From Hymenobacter nivis (GTDB lineage Bacteria; Bacteroidota; Bacteroidia; Cytophagales; Hymenobacteraceae), in the NCBI RefSeq assembly GCF_003149515.1, contig NZ_CP029145.1:4650001-4714000 (forward strand): 64,000 nt of DNA, read 5' to 3'. The position numbers were made by a program, and so were the translations under genes. Shown here one piece after another: positions 43,631 through 53,170 of the stretch. Each line of letters opens with the position of its first letter. The stretch's first letter is position 1. Under the pieces are notes generated by a model, which was given only the letters and a program-made list of their open reading frames with translations, did not search any database and was not told the origin of the DNA.

Positions 43631-44761
43631 ATGGAAATCATGGCGTCCCCGACTACTTTTTTTACGCGTTTGCTGGCCCGTAAGGGCCGGCCGCTTCTCA
43701 TTGCCGGGCCCTGCTCGGCCGAAACTGAGGCCCAAACCCTGGCCACTGCCCGCGGCGTGCAGGCCCTGGGCAACATCGATTTGTTCCGGGCCGGGGTGTG
43801 GAAGCCGCGCACCCGCCCGGGCTCGTTCGAGGGCGCCGGGGCGGCGGCGCTGCCGTGGCTGCAACGCGTGACGCAGGAAACCAGCCTGCCCGTGGCCATT
43901 GAAGTGGCCACGCCGCGCCACGTGGAAGAAGCCCTGGCCCACGGCATCCAGGTGCTCTGGATTGGGGCCCGTACTACCGCCAACCCCTTCGCGGTGCAGG
44001 AATTGGCCGATGCATTGGCCGGAACCGGGGTGCCGGTGATGGTGAAAAACCCGGTGAACCCCGACGTGTCGCTGTGGGCCGGGGCCCTGGAGCGACTGGC
44101 GCGCGCTGGCATCACCGATGTGGCGGCCATCCACCGCGGGTTCAGCACATTTGCGCCCAGCAAGTACCGTAACCCGCCCACTTGGATGCTGGCTATCGAG
44201 TTGAAAACCCGCTTTCCGCACATCCCGCTCATCTGCGACCCCAGCCATATGGCCGGCCGGCGCGACTTGCTGCTGCCCATTGCTCAAAAGGCGCTGGACT
44301 TGGATTACGACGGCCTAATGATCGAAACCCATCCCGACCCCGACCACGCCCTCAGCGATGCCGAGCAGCAGGTGACGCCCGTGCGACTGGGCGAAATCCT
44401 CAGCGAGTTAAAGTACCGCCGCCGCTCTTCCAGCAACGAAGACTACCAAGCCAAAGCCGACGAGCTACGACAGAAGATGGACGTGGCCGACCGCGAAATA
44501 ATAGAGGCCCTGGCCCGCCGCATGGCTTTGGTCGAGGAGCTAGCTGAGTACAAGAAAGCCAATGACGTCAAGATTCTCCAGTTCGACCGCTGGAAGGAAA
44601 TCTTCGCGACCCGTTCGGCCTGGGCCGAAACGCTGCACCTGAATAAGAACTTCGTGGGCGAACTCTACAAACTGGTTCACCTCGAAAGCATCCGCAAGCA
44701 AACCGAAGTGCTGAACGGCCCCCCCGCCGAGGGCTCTCTGCACTTGGGCCCCGGGCTGTAA
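43631..44761 (+). CDS. DAHP synthase / chorismate mutase, bifunctional
   Basis: The 376-residue protein fuses two shikimate-pathway activities. Residues about 12-270 are the KDO8P-like type I DAHP synthase barrel, with RPLLIAGPCSAETEAQ, RAGVWKPRTRPGSFEG, CDPSHMAGRRDLLLP and EIHPDPDHALSD-type metal residues (MIETHPDPDHALSD). Residues about 275-360 are an AroQ-type helical chorismate mutase domain (ELRQKMDVADREIIEALARR). DAHP synthase forms the first intermediate of aromatic synthesis, and the mutase makes prephenate. A second ATG three codons in is possible. A terminator follows; aroB and aroA are about 5 kb away. Confidence 0.94.
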   Translation: MEIMASPTTFFTRLLARKGRPLLIAGPCSAETEAQTLATARGVQALGNIDLFRAGVWKPRTRPGSFEGAGAAALPWLQRVTQETSLPVAIEVATPRHVEEALAHGIQVLWIGARTTANPFAVQELADALAGTGVPVMVKNPVNPDVSLWAGALERLARAGITDVAAIHRGFSTFAPSKYRNPPTWMLAIELKTRFPHIPLICDPSHMAGRRDLLLPIAQKALDLDYDGLMIETHPDPDHALSDAEQQVTPVRLGEILSELKYRRRSSSNEDYQAKADELRQKMDVADREIIEALARRMALVEELAEYKKANDVKILQFDRWKEIFATRSAWAETLHLNKNFVGELYKLVHLESIRKQTEVLNGPPAEGSLHLGPGL

Positions 44762-44795
44762 TAAAGAGCCAAGTACTTATGCGCAAAACAGGTAA

Positions 44796-44829
44796 AAAAA
44801 AGGGCTGCTCGTGAGAGCAGCCCTTTTTT
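44796..44829. terminator. Bidirectional terminator
   Basis: AAAAAGGGCTGCTC / GAGCAGCCCTTTTT around GTGA, between the convergent DAHP synthase and susD-like genes. Confidence 0.92.
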
Positions 44830-44850
44830 ATTTAAGCAAGTACCAGTACG

Positions 44851-46461
44851 TTAATCAACTACGTCCCAGAAGATTTTCGTGAACTGAGTAGTGCCGGTCG
44901 GAATGTTTGACAGGTTAGTGTTCACCTCAGTTTGCGGATAGAACAGGCGTTTGGGGAATGGGTTAGAGCCAGCTTGCAACGAAATCTCAATTTTAGGTTG
45001 TGCAGCGCGGCGATAATCATTCCACGCCTCAGTACTAGCGACGGTATTTTCAGCGAGATATTTTTGGTAAAGAATAACCGACTGTTTACCCAAGCTACCA
45101 TTGGTAGCAGCTAGTTCGTAGTTCACTAACGGGTTGGTGGTATTAGCTGCTATGTACGTGTTATATTGTACTACGCCGGGGGTTGCCGTGGTCGCGCCGG
45201 CTATCGTACCAGGAGCGGTAACAGCATCCCGATAAGTAGACAAAAACGACGCTTCAATACCATTGAGGTAATCCGTTTTGGCAGCGGCTTGGCCGCCCGC
45301 CATTAGGTTGCGCGTTTCGGCTTCAGCCTTCGAAAGAAGGTGCTCTGATAAGAGCATGAGCACGGTTGGAGCATTGGGGCCTAGTAAGAAAGTGCCGCCC
45401 TGTAGAAAGCGCGAACCAACGATGTCATTAGTAGGAATAAAGGTAGGAGAGGTGCCTTCGCCTGCATTAGCTCCAACGTAAGTAGTGGCGCCGTAGCCAG
45501 GACTCTTGCCAGTGTTATAGAGCTGCGAGATGCGTGGGTCTGCGTTTAGGGTATCCTGCCGGATGACATAGCCGGTGGGCATTACAAAGCTGTACTCCGT
45601 GGTGGGAGCAGTGAGGCCTACACTGAACCCATAGCGGTCATAAAATGGGTTCTGCTGATTCGAGTTGGCCGCATAGCCGGGTTGGACCACCACATCTGTC
45701 TTAATGAAGCCATCAGCTGCGCTTTGCAGAGCCATCATCTCCGTTGCAACAGATGCATTTATTGTGGCGTCAGTGGTCTGAGACTCACGAAGCAGGATGC
45801 GAAGCAGGAGACTGTTAGCAAACTGTTTCCACTTCGTCATATTCCCCTGAAATACAATGTCTTCAGACCCCACCGTGCGAGCGCCGGTAACGGCAGCTGC
45901 CGCATTAATATCCGCAACTGCACCTTTCAGCTGCACAATAAAATCCTTGTAGATATCGGATGCTTTATCGTAGGAAGGAGCTGTATTTCCTGCTGCTTGC
46001 AACGCATTCGTGTAAGGAATATCCCCGTACTCGTCCACTAGTAGCAAAAAGTTATACACTTTCATAATGCGGGCGATTGCTGCGTGGTTGGGGTAACCGT
46101 TTGCAGTGCCGCTTTGCTGAATAAGATTGTAGTTGTTCAGGTTACCGTAGGTACCACTCCACAAGCCTTGGTAGTAAGTGGAAGAGTAATTGTACGTTCG
46201 CTCCTCAGAGAAACCACTAACCGTACCCGACTTAGCCCAGTAATCAGCAGCAAAGCTTGCGTAACTGTTGTAGCTAACACCAGTGCTAGGGTTTGAGCCT
46301 GTATAATTCGCGGCAGTGGTGGCCAGCGCGGTAGCCAAGATTGCGTCCGGGGTTACCGAGGTTGGCTGGTTGGGGTTAGTGTTAATGTCAAGAAACGTCT
46401 TACAACCGGTCACTGCGGCGGTAAGCGCCACGGCCATTAAAGCTCTAGAAAATATTTTCAT
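44851..46461 (-). CDS. SusD/RagB-family outer-membrane lipoprotein
   Basis: This surface lipoprotein acts as the lid of a SusC-type transporter. The 536-residue protein has a lipoprotein signal, MKIFSRALMAVALTAAVTGC, with Cys20. The SusD-like helical fold follows: FLDINTNPNQPTSVTPDAIL at about 23-42 and AIARIMKVYNFLLLVDEYGDIPYTNAL, the classic TPR-like SusD segment. SEHLLSKAEAETRNL and EAWNDYRRAAQPKI come near the end. It is the SusD-like 2 (RagB) type. It ends the susC-susD unit, 13 bases after the susC stop. No glycoside hydrolase gene is nearby, so the substrate is unknown. Confidence 0.93.
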   Translation of the reverse strand: MKIFSRALMAVALTAAVTGCKTFLDINTNPNQPTSVTPDAILATALATTAANYTGSNPSTGVSYNSYASFAADYWAKSGTVSGFSEERTYNYSSTYYQGLWSGTYGNLNNYNLIQQSGTANGYPNHAAIARIMKVYNFLLLVDEYGDIPYTNALQAAGNTAPSYDKASDIYKDFIVQLKGAVADINAAAAVTGARTVGSEDIVFQGNMTKWKQFANSLLLRILLRESQTTDATINASVATEMMALQSAADGFIKTDVVVQPGYAANSNQQNPFYDRYGFSVGLTAPTTEYSFVMPTGYVIRQDTLNADPRISQLYNTGKSPGYGATTYVGANAGEGTSPTFIPTNDIVGSRFLQGGTFLLGPNAPTVLMLLSEHLLSKAEAETRNLMAGGQAAAKTDYLNGIEASFLSTYRDAVTAPGTIAGATTATPGVVQYNTYIAANTTNPLVNYELAATNGSLGKQSVILYQKYLAENTVASTEAWNDYRRAAQPKIEISLQAGSNPFPKRLFYPQTEVNTNLSNIPTGTTQFTKIFWDVVD

Positions 46462-46474
46462 TGGACAGATCAGA

Positions 46475-49400
46475 TTAAAGAGTTACGTTGATGCTAGCCC
46501 CGTAAAACTTGGTAGGGGGAGTTTGCAAAATAGTGTTGATACCAACTGCGTTGCTGCCAACGGCCGCACCGCTGAACTCAGGGTCGGTGTAGATATTCTC
46601 TTTCGGCACATACGTGAATACGTTTCGTCCAAAAATATTTACCGAAGCTCCCTTCACCAAACCAAATTTCGATACCAAGGCAACCGGAACTATATAACTC
46701 AACGACACTTCCCGAATCTTAAAGAACATACCGGAAGTAACGTAGTTTTCAGCTACTCCTGTGTTCCAGTTGGGAGTATTGGCCCAGAACTCTGAGCCGC
46801 CCGGGGTCAAGCCAGCCGTATTGCGGACGTAAGTGACTCCGCCGTCGTTAGAAATGGCCGAGTTTGGGTAGACGAAATCCTTCCGCCCGTATGTTACACT
46901 ACGCTGACCACCTCCCGTAAAGTCGAGGTTTTCACCGATAGCATTGTATACCACGTAACCCGTGCGAAGTTCGCCCTGCCCAGCCAACGTTAACCCTTTG
47001 TAAGTAAAACTGGTGTTGAAACCATACTTATACTTGGGCTGGGTGTTGCCAAAGATTTTGGTATCGGCAGCCTTCACAGGGGCATAGCGGGTTAAGGTGC
47101 CATCGCTCCGGTCGGTTACTTTCATCATCTTGACGAGGCCATCACTGGTGCGTTCGTAGTACGTTCCTTGTATTACAGGGAAAGGCTGCCCAGGAATGGC
47201 GTATAAGTCGGCGTTGCCAGTTTGTCCGCCAACGCCGCTGCCAGACAGATTCAGTTGCGGGAGTCCGTTGGGCAGCGAAATTACTTCGTTGTTATTGTAG
47301 TTGAAGTTGCCACCAACCGTAAAGCTGAAGCCATTGTCAAGGCGAATTGGCGTGATGTTCAGGTCAGCTTCAATACCCCTATTTTGTACCTCACCGGCGT
47401 TGAGCAGTAAAGTGCTGTAGCCAGTCGCCGTTGAAATACTTGTCGTAATCGTCTGGTTGACGCTATTTTGGGAGTAGTAGGTGACAGCACCCGCAACCCG
47501 GTGCTTAAGAAAGCTGAGTTCAATGCCGGCTTCAATCGAGCGTGTTTGTTCGGGTAGAAGGCCCGGCTGTACCAAACCGTTGTTGGCCGAGTAAGAGGCT
47601 ACATTACCGAAGGGGAAACCGCTGCCGGGTGCATAGGTAGAATTAAGTGCGTAGGCACCACCCGTCTGGTAGACGCCAATACCCGTTGCACTGGGCAAGT
47701 TAATTTGACTAACCTTGGTGATGCCGCCCCGAATCTTACCGTAATCCAAGAAAGAAACATCTTTCAGCGCTGGAATGGCATTGGTGAATATGAATGACGC
47801 GTCGACCCCGGGATAAAAGAAGCTACGGTTCGAAGCGCTAAGTACTGAGGTGTTGTCATAACGCCCCGACCCATGTAAATATAGAAAGTCCTTGTAGCCT
47901 AAGGTAAGGTCGGCATAGAAGGCGTATAAACGGCTTTGAGCCCGTCCATCGCTGCCATCTAGGTTACCAATACGGTTTGCCAGGTTAAATCCATCTCCTA
48001 CAACTGGTACGGCAAGTGCTGTAGAAGCCACGTAGCCGTAACGGCTATCAAGCTGTTGCACGTTGTTGCCCACAATAGCTTGCACGCTGTAGTTACCGAA
48101 AGTTTTATCAGCACTAACGAATAAGTCCGAGTTGAGGCGCGTCAGGTTGCTGCTCAAGTCTTGCACGAAGCCGGAGTAGCTGGAGATTTGCTTGGGCGAA
48201 TTGGGGTCAAGTGTAAACTTGTTCTGAGTAGTTAAGCTTGTCTGGCCGGTGGAAGTGGTGCCTAAGCGGTACTGCACGCGCAGCCAGTCGGACACTTTGT
48301 ACGACAAGTTGATGTCGCCTTGTACCGTATTCCGGCGGTCCTTTTTGCGGTTAGCATCCAGGATGAAGTACGGGTTGTAATAGTAAGCGTTGAAGTAGCC
48401 ATAGTTCGGCTCAGAATATTTGTCGTTCACGTAGTCTTTGTACGACGTAAGCGGAGCCAGTACCGTGGTGTTGAACACATTCCAATACACCGAGGTATTT
48501 CGATCAAGATTCGAAGCGACATCGGTTACCTGCTGCGAGTACGAAATGTTGAAACCAACTGTCAAACGTCCTAACTCACGCGAGGCGTTGAAACGAAAGC
48601 TGTTGCGATCAAACTTGTCCTTAGGGACGATGCCATTGTTGTGCACGTTCTGGTAAGAGGTGTAGAACTTGGTTTTCTCGTCGCCACCCGAGAACGTCAC
48701 GCCGCTTTGCTCCTGATAGCCCGTGTTAAAAAAATTGCGTTTCTCATTCGGCCGGGCCTCGTAAGCTAGCATTTGTACGCTTCCATCGGCCAGGGTTTGT
48801 CCAAAAGGTCGTAGAGAACCGTCGAAGCGGGGCCCGTACTGCTGGTTTTCGAAGCCCTGGTATTGGTACCCATAACCATTATCCGGAGTATTATCTGGCC
48901 TGAAGAATACTCCCGCCTTACCGTTAGCTGAATTGTTGTACCAGTCGGGAGACCCAGGACCGAATTCCGTCTGGAACTTGGGTAGAAACGAAATAGATTC
49001 GAGCTGCGAGGTGTGCGAGAAAGTAGTCTGAGGAGTGATGCCTCCTTTCTTGGTGGTGATAACCAGTGCGCCGTTAGAGGCCTGCGAACCGTACAATGCC
49101 GCCGCGTTAGCCCCTTTCAGTACAGAAATAGAAGCAACATCGTTAGGGTTCAGGGCTCCCAGCACGTCGTTTGTCGAAATAACACCGTCAATCACGATCA
49201 GAGCTTCGTTATTACCAGTCAAGGAGCGGCTGCCACGCAAGGTTACGCGGGGCGTCGGGTTGACTCCGTTGTCTAGGGTTTGAATCTGTAAGCCCGATAC
49301 CTTACCAGTCAAGCCATTGACCACATTAGTTGGCTGGGCTTGGGTGATTTCTTTACTGCTAAGGTTAGCAGTGGCATAGCCTATTTGACCGGATTGCCGC

Positions 49401-49744
49401 TGAATGCCCAAGGCTGCTGTTACAACCACTTCGCCGAGTTCCTTGGCATCGGGGGCCAGCGTCGCGTTGATGGTGGCGGAAGTGCCGATGGGCTGATCAA
49501 TTGTCGTGTACCCTACGAAGCTGAACGTGAGGGTGGTCGCCGTTGCCGGCAGGCTCAGTACAAAGATGCCGTCGCTATTGGTTGACGTGCCAATGGTCGT
49601 GCCTTTGGCCAGCACCGTTACTCCAGGCAGACCTTGGTTGTTAGTGCGGTCGGTTACTCGGCCGGAAATACTCCGATTCTGGGCGAAAGCCTGCTGCAGC
49701 AAGCTGGTCATCGCCAGAAGGAATAAAAGAGTAAACTTCTTCAT
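46475..49744 (-). CDS. SusC/RagA-family TonB-linked outer-membrane transporter
   Basis: This is a large outer-membrane beta-barrel that imports a polymer or peptide with energy from TonB. The 1089 residues include a signal peptide (MKKFTLLFLLAMTSLLQQAFA). A carboxypeptidase-D-like N-terminal extension follows (SISGRVTDRTNNQGLPGVTV). The plug contains GLTGKVSGLQIQTLDNG, PTPRVTLRGSRSLTGNNE and SVLKGANAAALYGSQASNG, and the barrel ends in NVTL with Leu. It pairs with the susD-like gene downstream. The promoter region of about 200 bases upstream is AT-rich. Confidence 0.95.
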   Translation of the reverse strand: MKKFTLLFLLAMTSLLQQAFAQNRSISGRVTDRTNNQGLPGVTVLAKGTTIGTSTNSDGIFVLSLPATATTLTFSFVGYTTIDQPIGTSATINATLAPDAKELGEVVVTAALGIQRQSGQIGYATANLSSKEITQAQPTNVVNGLTGKVSGLQIQTLDNGVNPTPRVTLRGSRSLTGNNEALIVIDGVISTNDVLGALNPNDVASISVLKGANAAALYGSQASNGALVITTKKGGITPQTTFSHTSQLESISFLPKFQTEFGPGSPDWYNNSANGKAGVFFRPDNTPDNGYGYQYQGFENQQYGPRFDGSLRPFGQTLADGSVQMLAYEARPNEKRNFFNTGYQEQSGVTFSGGDEKTKFYTSYQNVHNNGIVPKDKFDRNSFRFNASRELGRLTVGFNISYSQQVTDVASNLDRNTSVYWNVFNTTVLAPLTSYKDYVNDKYSEPNYGYFNAYYYNPYFILDANRKKDRRNTVQGDINLSYKVSDWLRVQYRLGTTSTGQTSLTTQNKFTLDPNSPKQISSYSGFVQDLSSNLTRLNSDLFVSADKTFGNYSVQAIVGNNVQQLDSRYGYVASTALAVPVVGDGFNLANRIGNLDGSDGRAQSRLYAFYADLTLGYKDFLYLHGSGRYDNTSVLSASNRSFFYPGVDASFIFTNAIPALKDVSFLDYGKIRGGITKVSQINLPSATGIGVYQTGGAYALNSTYAPGSGFPFGNVASYSANNGLVQPGLLPEQTRSIEAGIELSFLKHRVAGAVTYYSQNSVNQTITTSISTATGYSTLLLNAGEVQNRGIEADLNITPIRLDNGFSFTVGGNFNYNNNEVISLPNGLPQLNLSGSGVGGQTGNADLYAIPGQPFPVIQGTYYERTSDGLVKMMKVTDRSDGTLTRYAPVKAADTKIFGNTQPKYKYGFNTSFTYKGLTLAGQGELRTGYVVYNAIGENLDFTGGGQRSVTYGRKDFVYPNSAISNDGGVTYVRNTAGLTPGGSEFWANTPNWNTGVAENYVTSGMFFKIREVSLSYIVPVALVSKFGLVKGASVNIFGRNVFTYVPKENIYTDPEFSGAAVGSNAVGINTILQTPPTKFYGASINVTL

Positions 49745-49836
49745 TATGAATGAAAAAAAGTGAGAAAAAGGAAGGTCATACCTCTAAAATTTGAGGGCAA
49801 ATTATCACTTGTTTTCTATTCGGGGACTACCCTGGA

Positions 49837-49844
49837 CAAATTTA
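49837..49844 (-). promoter_or_regulatory. Possible Bacteroidota -7 element for susC
   Basis: On the minus strand TAAATTTG matches the Bacteroidota -7 consensus TAnnTTTG and lies about 93 bases upstream of the susC start in an AT-rich region. No clear TTG -33 element is visible, so this is a weak call. Confidence 0.3.
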
Positions 49845-50025
49845 TTAAAGATTACCTTTTGATTTGATAACACTTTTATTAATCAATTGCTCGAATATCA
49901 AGGATATAGCTATTTTAGTAACGGGGTAAATACCTGGTAAACACAACATGGCCTTACCCGCCTGTCCGCTAAGTATTGCGGTACAGCTTGAGAATATTGC
50001 CAGGTTTTGTGCGGACTTTTACCAC

Positions 50026-51066
50026 ATGAACGCCTCCGTCACCATTGGTTCCGCTGCCCTGGCCGAGCTGGCCGCCTATCTGCGCCGCTCGGCTTTCAGC
50101 CAGGTATTCGTACTGGTTGATTCCAACACCGCCCGCCTGTGCCTGCCGGTGCTGGAAGCGCAACTGCCCCCGGGCCACCAAATAATTGAAATTCCGGCCG
50201 GCGAAGAATTCAAAACCCTGGCCACCTGTGACTTAGTGTGGGACGCGCTTACCCAGCGGCAAGCCGACCGCCACGCCCTGCTGGTGAACGTGGGCGGCGG
50301 CGTGGTGACGGACCTGGGCGGGTTCTGTGGGGCCCTGTACAAGCGGGGGCTGGCCTTTGTGCAAGTGCCCACCACGCTGCTGGCCCAGGTAGACGCCAGC
50401 GTGGGTGGCAAAACGGGCGTTGATTACCAAGGATTTAAGAACCAACTGGGCGTGTTCCAGGAGCCGTTGGCGGTATTCATTGCGCCGGTGTTGCTTGATA
50501 CCCTCGACCCGCGCCAATTGAAGGCCGGCTACGCCGAGGTGCTGAAGCACTGGCTGATTGCCGACGCCGACGCATTTGAGCGGCAACGCCGCCTGGGCTG
50601 GCTCACTGACGACTGGACGCCCATTATCCGGGAGTCGGTGGCGCTGAAGCAGCGCATTGTGGCCAGCGACCCGCTCGAAGCGGGGCCCCGCAAGCTGCTC
50701 AACTTCGGCCACACCGTGGGGCACGCCCTCGAAAGCTACCTCCTCACCCAGCCCGGCCGCGAAGTGCTGCACGGCGAGGCCGTGGCCGCGGGCCTGGTCT
50801 GCGAAAGCTGGCTCTCGGTGCAGCGCGGCCTGCTGAGCGCCGAGGAGCTGGACCGCATCGAAACCTTCGTGTTCTCAGTATTCGACAAAATCCAGTTCGT
50901 GCTGCTCGAAACCGAAGCCATTGCGGATTTTGCCCGGCAAGACAAAAAGAACGCCGGCGGCGTCATCAACTGCACGCTGTTGCAGGGCATCGGCCACGGC
51001 GTGTACGACCAGCCCGTGACCGAAGCCGACATCGTGGCCGCCCTGCGTTACTACCACAAGTTGTAG
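50026..51066 (+). CDS. aroB: 3-dehydroquinate synthase
   Basis: AroB converts DAHP to 3-dehydroquinate with NAD and a divalent metal. From the ATG at 50026 (MNASVTIGSAAL) the protein has 346 residues, the normal length; an upstream ATG at 49948 would add 26 residues without family character. Conserved features are VNVGGGVVTDLGGFCGALYKRG (NAD site, about 88-109), QVPTTLLAQVDASVGGKTGVD, and the metal ligands in AGYAEVLKHW, NFGHTVGHALE and LHGEAVAAG. aroA follows after 27 bases, forming a two-gene shikimate unit. Confidence 0.95.
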   Translation: MNASVTIGSAALAELAAYLRRSAFSQVFVLVDSNTARLCLPVLEAQLPPGHQIIEIPAGEEFKTLATCDLVWDALTQRQADRHALLVNVGGGVVTDLGGFCGALYKRGLAFVQVPTTLLAQVDASVGGKTGVDYQGFKNQLGVFQEPLAVFIAPVLLDTLDPRQLKAGYAEVLKHWLIADADAFERQRRLGWLTDDWTPIIRESVALKQRIVASDPLEAGPRKLLNFGHTVGHALESYLLTQPGREVLHGEAVAAGLVCESWLSVQRGLLSAEELDRIETFVFSVFDKIQFVLLETEAIADFARQDKKNAGGVINCTLLQGIGHGVYDQPVTEADIVAALRYYHKL

Positions 51067-51093
51067 GGCCCCGCGGCTCGCTACTAATCCATC

Positions 51094-52377
51094 ATCTATA
51101 CGAATCCCATCGACGCTTCCATCTCCCTGCGCTGGCCCGGGCGCCCCCTGCGCGGCCTGGCCCACCTGCCCGCCTCTAAAAGTGAGGCCAACCGCGCCCT
51201 TATTCTGCACGCCTTGGCCGGCGGCGGCCAGCTCAGCAACCTGTCCGACGCCCACGACACCCAGCTGATGCAGGCCTTGCTGGCCGCTGCGCCCGGCACC
51301 GACCAGCTCAGCGCCGAAGACGCGGGCACCGTCATGCGGTTCCTGACGGCCTACTTGGCCGTAACTGGCTGGCGCGGCGAGCTGACCGGGACCCCGCGAA
51401 TGCAGGAGCGGCCCATTGGCGTGCTCGTGGGGGCCCTGCGCCAGGCCGGGGCCGACATTGCTTACGAGGCCAACGACGGGTATCCGCCGCTGCGGCTGGG
51501 CGGGTTTGCGCCCGGTACGGCCGTGGCGGGGCCCACGTGCCTGAGCGTGCGCGGCGACATCAGCAGCCAGTACATTTCGGCGCTGCTGATGGTGGGGCCC
51601 TACCTGCCCGGTGGGTTGGAGCTGACTCTGACTGGCGCCGTCGGCTCGCGGCCTTACATAGCTATGACGGTGACGCTGATGGCCCGCTTTGGGGCCTTGT
51701 GCCGGACCAACGCCGACGCTACCCAGCTAACTGTGGCCGCGGGCCGCTACCAGGCCGCCGACTACACGGTGGAAAGCGACTGGTCGGCAGCTAGCTACTG
51801 GTACGCGCTGGTAGCTCTGGGGCCCGTCGGCTCCGAGATTATGCTGCCGGGCCTGCGGCGGCACTCATTGCAGGGCGACCAGGCCATTGCGGGCATCATG
51901 GCGCATTTTGGCGTCGAAACCACGTATTTGCCTGCTGAGCAGGGCGTGCAACTGCGCCAGGGGCCCCGGCTGGGTGGCCCGGAAATTCTCCGCCTGGATT
52001 TCACCGATTGCCCCGACTTGGCCCAAACCGTGGCCGTGGTGGCCACCGCTCTGTCCCTGCCCGTCGATATGACCGGGCTCGAAAGCCTACGCATTAAGGA
52101 AACCGACCGCATCGCCGCCTTGCAAACCGAGCTGGCCAAGTTTGGCGGCGATTTGCAGGAGGTGGAGCCCGGCGTGTTCCGGGCCGTATCCACTGGCTTT
52201 CGCGTGGCGGGCCAAACCGTGGCCACTTACCACGACCACCGCATGGCCATGGCCTTCGCGCCGCTGGCCATGCGGGGGCCCCTGGCGGTAGCCGCGCCGC
52301 AGGTGGTGCGCAAGTCGTACCCGCAGTTTTGGAGCGAGCTGGCTGGCGCTGGCTTTATGGCTGGCGAAGCTGGCTGA
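51094..52377 (+). CDS. aroA: 3-phosphoshikimate 1-carboxyvinyltransferase (EPSP synthase), start codon unclear
   Basis: AroA joins PEP to shikimate-3-phosphate. The frame must begin well upstream of the first canonical start (TTG at 51214), because 51118-51213 encodes SISLRWPGRPLRGLAHLPAS and KSEANRAL, the N-terminal PEP-binding segment with the essential Lys. Between the in-frame TAA at 51085 and this segment there is no ATG, GTG or TTG; ATC at 51091 and 51094 are the best candidates. Later motifs are present: SAEDAGTVMRFL, RGDISSQYISALLM, ESDWSAASYWYAL, and the final RIKETDRIAAL and YHDHRMAMAFAP. The protein is about 427 residues. It overlaps the convergent downstream gene by 23 bases. Confidence 0.9.
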   Translation: MYTNPIDASISLRWPGRPLRGLAHLPASKSEANRALILHALAGGGQLSNLSDAHDTQLMQALLAAAPGTDQLSAEDAGTVMRFLTAYLAVTGWRGELTGTPRMQERPIGVLVGALRQAGADIAYEANDGYPPLRLGGFAPGTAVAGPTCLSVRGDISSQYISALLMVGPYLPGGLELTLTGAVGSRPYIAMTVTLMARFGALCRTNADATQLTVAAGRYQAADYTVESDWSAASYWYALVALGPVGSEIMLPGLRRHSLQGDQAIAGIMAHFGVETTYLPAEQGVQLRQGPRLGGPEILRLDFTDCPDLAQTVAVVATALSLPVDMTGLESLRIKETDRIAALQTELAKFGGDLQEVEPGVFRAVSTGFRVAGQTVATYHDHRMAMAFAPLAMRGPLAVAAPQVVRKSYPQFWSELAGAGFMAGEAG

Positions 52378-53170
52378 GGTAAGCGGCCGAGTGCAGCAGC
52401 CGGCTGCCGTACCAGCTAAATAATTCGCCATCAACTAATTGAATACGGGCCGATGGGCAGATTGCCTGAAGCTCGGCCATGTGCTTCTCCTTAAATGGGT
52501 ACGGCTCTGAGGACAGCAGAATGCGCTGGGGCGCGGCGCTGGCCAGTTGCTCCGGCGCGATTTCGGGGTAGCGCCCCAGGGCCCCAAACACGTTGGTAAA
52601 GCCGGCTCGTGCCAGCAGGTCGTCGATGAACGTGCCGGCGGCAGCCGCCATGTAGGGCTTGCGCCAGATGAGGTAAGCTACCGGCTCCGGGGCCGCCGCC
52701 GATAGGGCCTCGAACCGCTCGGCCACGGCAGCGGCCATGGTATCGGCCGCCGGGGCTCTGCCCGTGATTAGGCCTATTTGCTTGATCATGCGCAGGGCCC
52801 CCGGCAAGTTGGCCACGTCGCTCAGCCACACCGGGCATTGCGCGGCCAGCTGCTCAATGCCCTCCTGGTAATTTTCCTCCTTGTTGCCGATGATGAGGTC
52901 GGGCTGGCAGGCAGCAATCTTGGCAAAATCAAAGTTTTTGGTGCCGCCGATGACCGCTGCTTGTTGGCGGGCCTCCGGTGGGTGAATGCAAAACTTGGTG
53001 ACGCCCACCACCTGCTGGCCTAGGCCTAAATCGAACAACAGCTCCGTTTGAGACGGCACCAGCGACACGATGCGCCGCGGTGGAAACGGCACCACTACCC
53101 GCCGGCCCAGCTGGTCGGTAACAGCAAGCGGTGTCTGAACCACGGATTTATCGGATTGGTCGGATGCCAC
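52355..53170 (-). CDS. Helical-backbone metal receptor (BtuF/FhuD-like binding protein)
   Basis: The protein resembles the substrate-binding proteins of cobalamin and iron-siderophore ABC transporters: RIVSLVPSQTELLFDLGL at about 34-51, VGVTKFCIHPPEARQ, the backbone helix around GIEQLAAQCPVWLSD, and PQRILLSSEPYPFKEKH. It has about 271 residues. No signal peptide or lipobox is visible, which is unusual for a periplasmic receptor. Start codons are GTG at 53170 or GTG at 53143; both lie inside the repeat arm of element E2, which encodes SDQSDKSVVQ. Its 3' end overlaps the convergent aroA. No transporter genes are adjacent. Confidence 0.82.
   Translation of the reverse strand: MASDQSDKSVVQTPLAVTDQLGRRVVVPFPPRRIVSLVPSQTELLFDLGLGQQVVGVTKFCIHPPEARQQAAVIGGTKNFDFAKIAACQPDLIIGNKEENYQEGIEQLAAQCPVWLSDVANLPGALRMIKQIGLITGRAPAADTMAAAVAERFEALSAAAPEPVAYLIWRKPYMAAAAGTFIDDLLARAGFTNVFGALGRYPEIAPEQLASAAPQRILLSSEPYPFKEKHMAELQAICPSARIQLVDGELFSWYGSRLLHSAAYLSQLRQP

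Noticed and set aside
51214-52377. aroA starting at TTG 51214
   Set aside because: That start would remove the conserved KSEANR PEP-binding segment encoded just upstream in the same frame.
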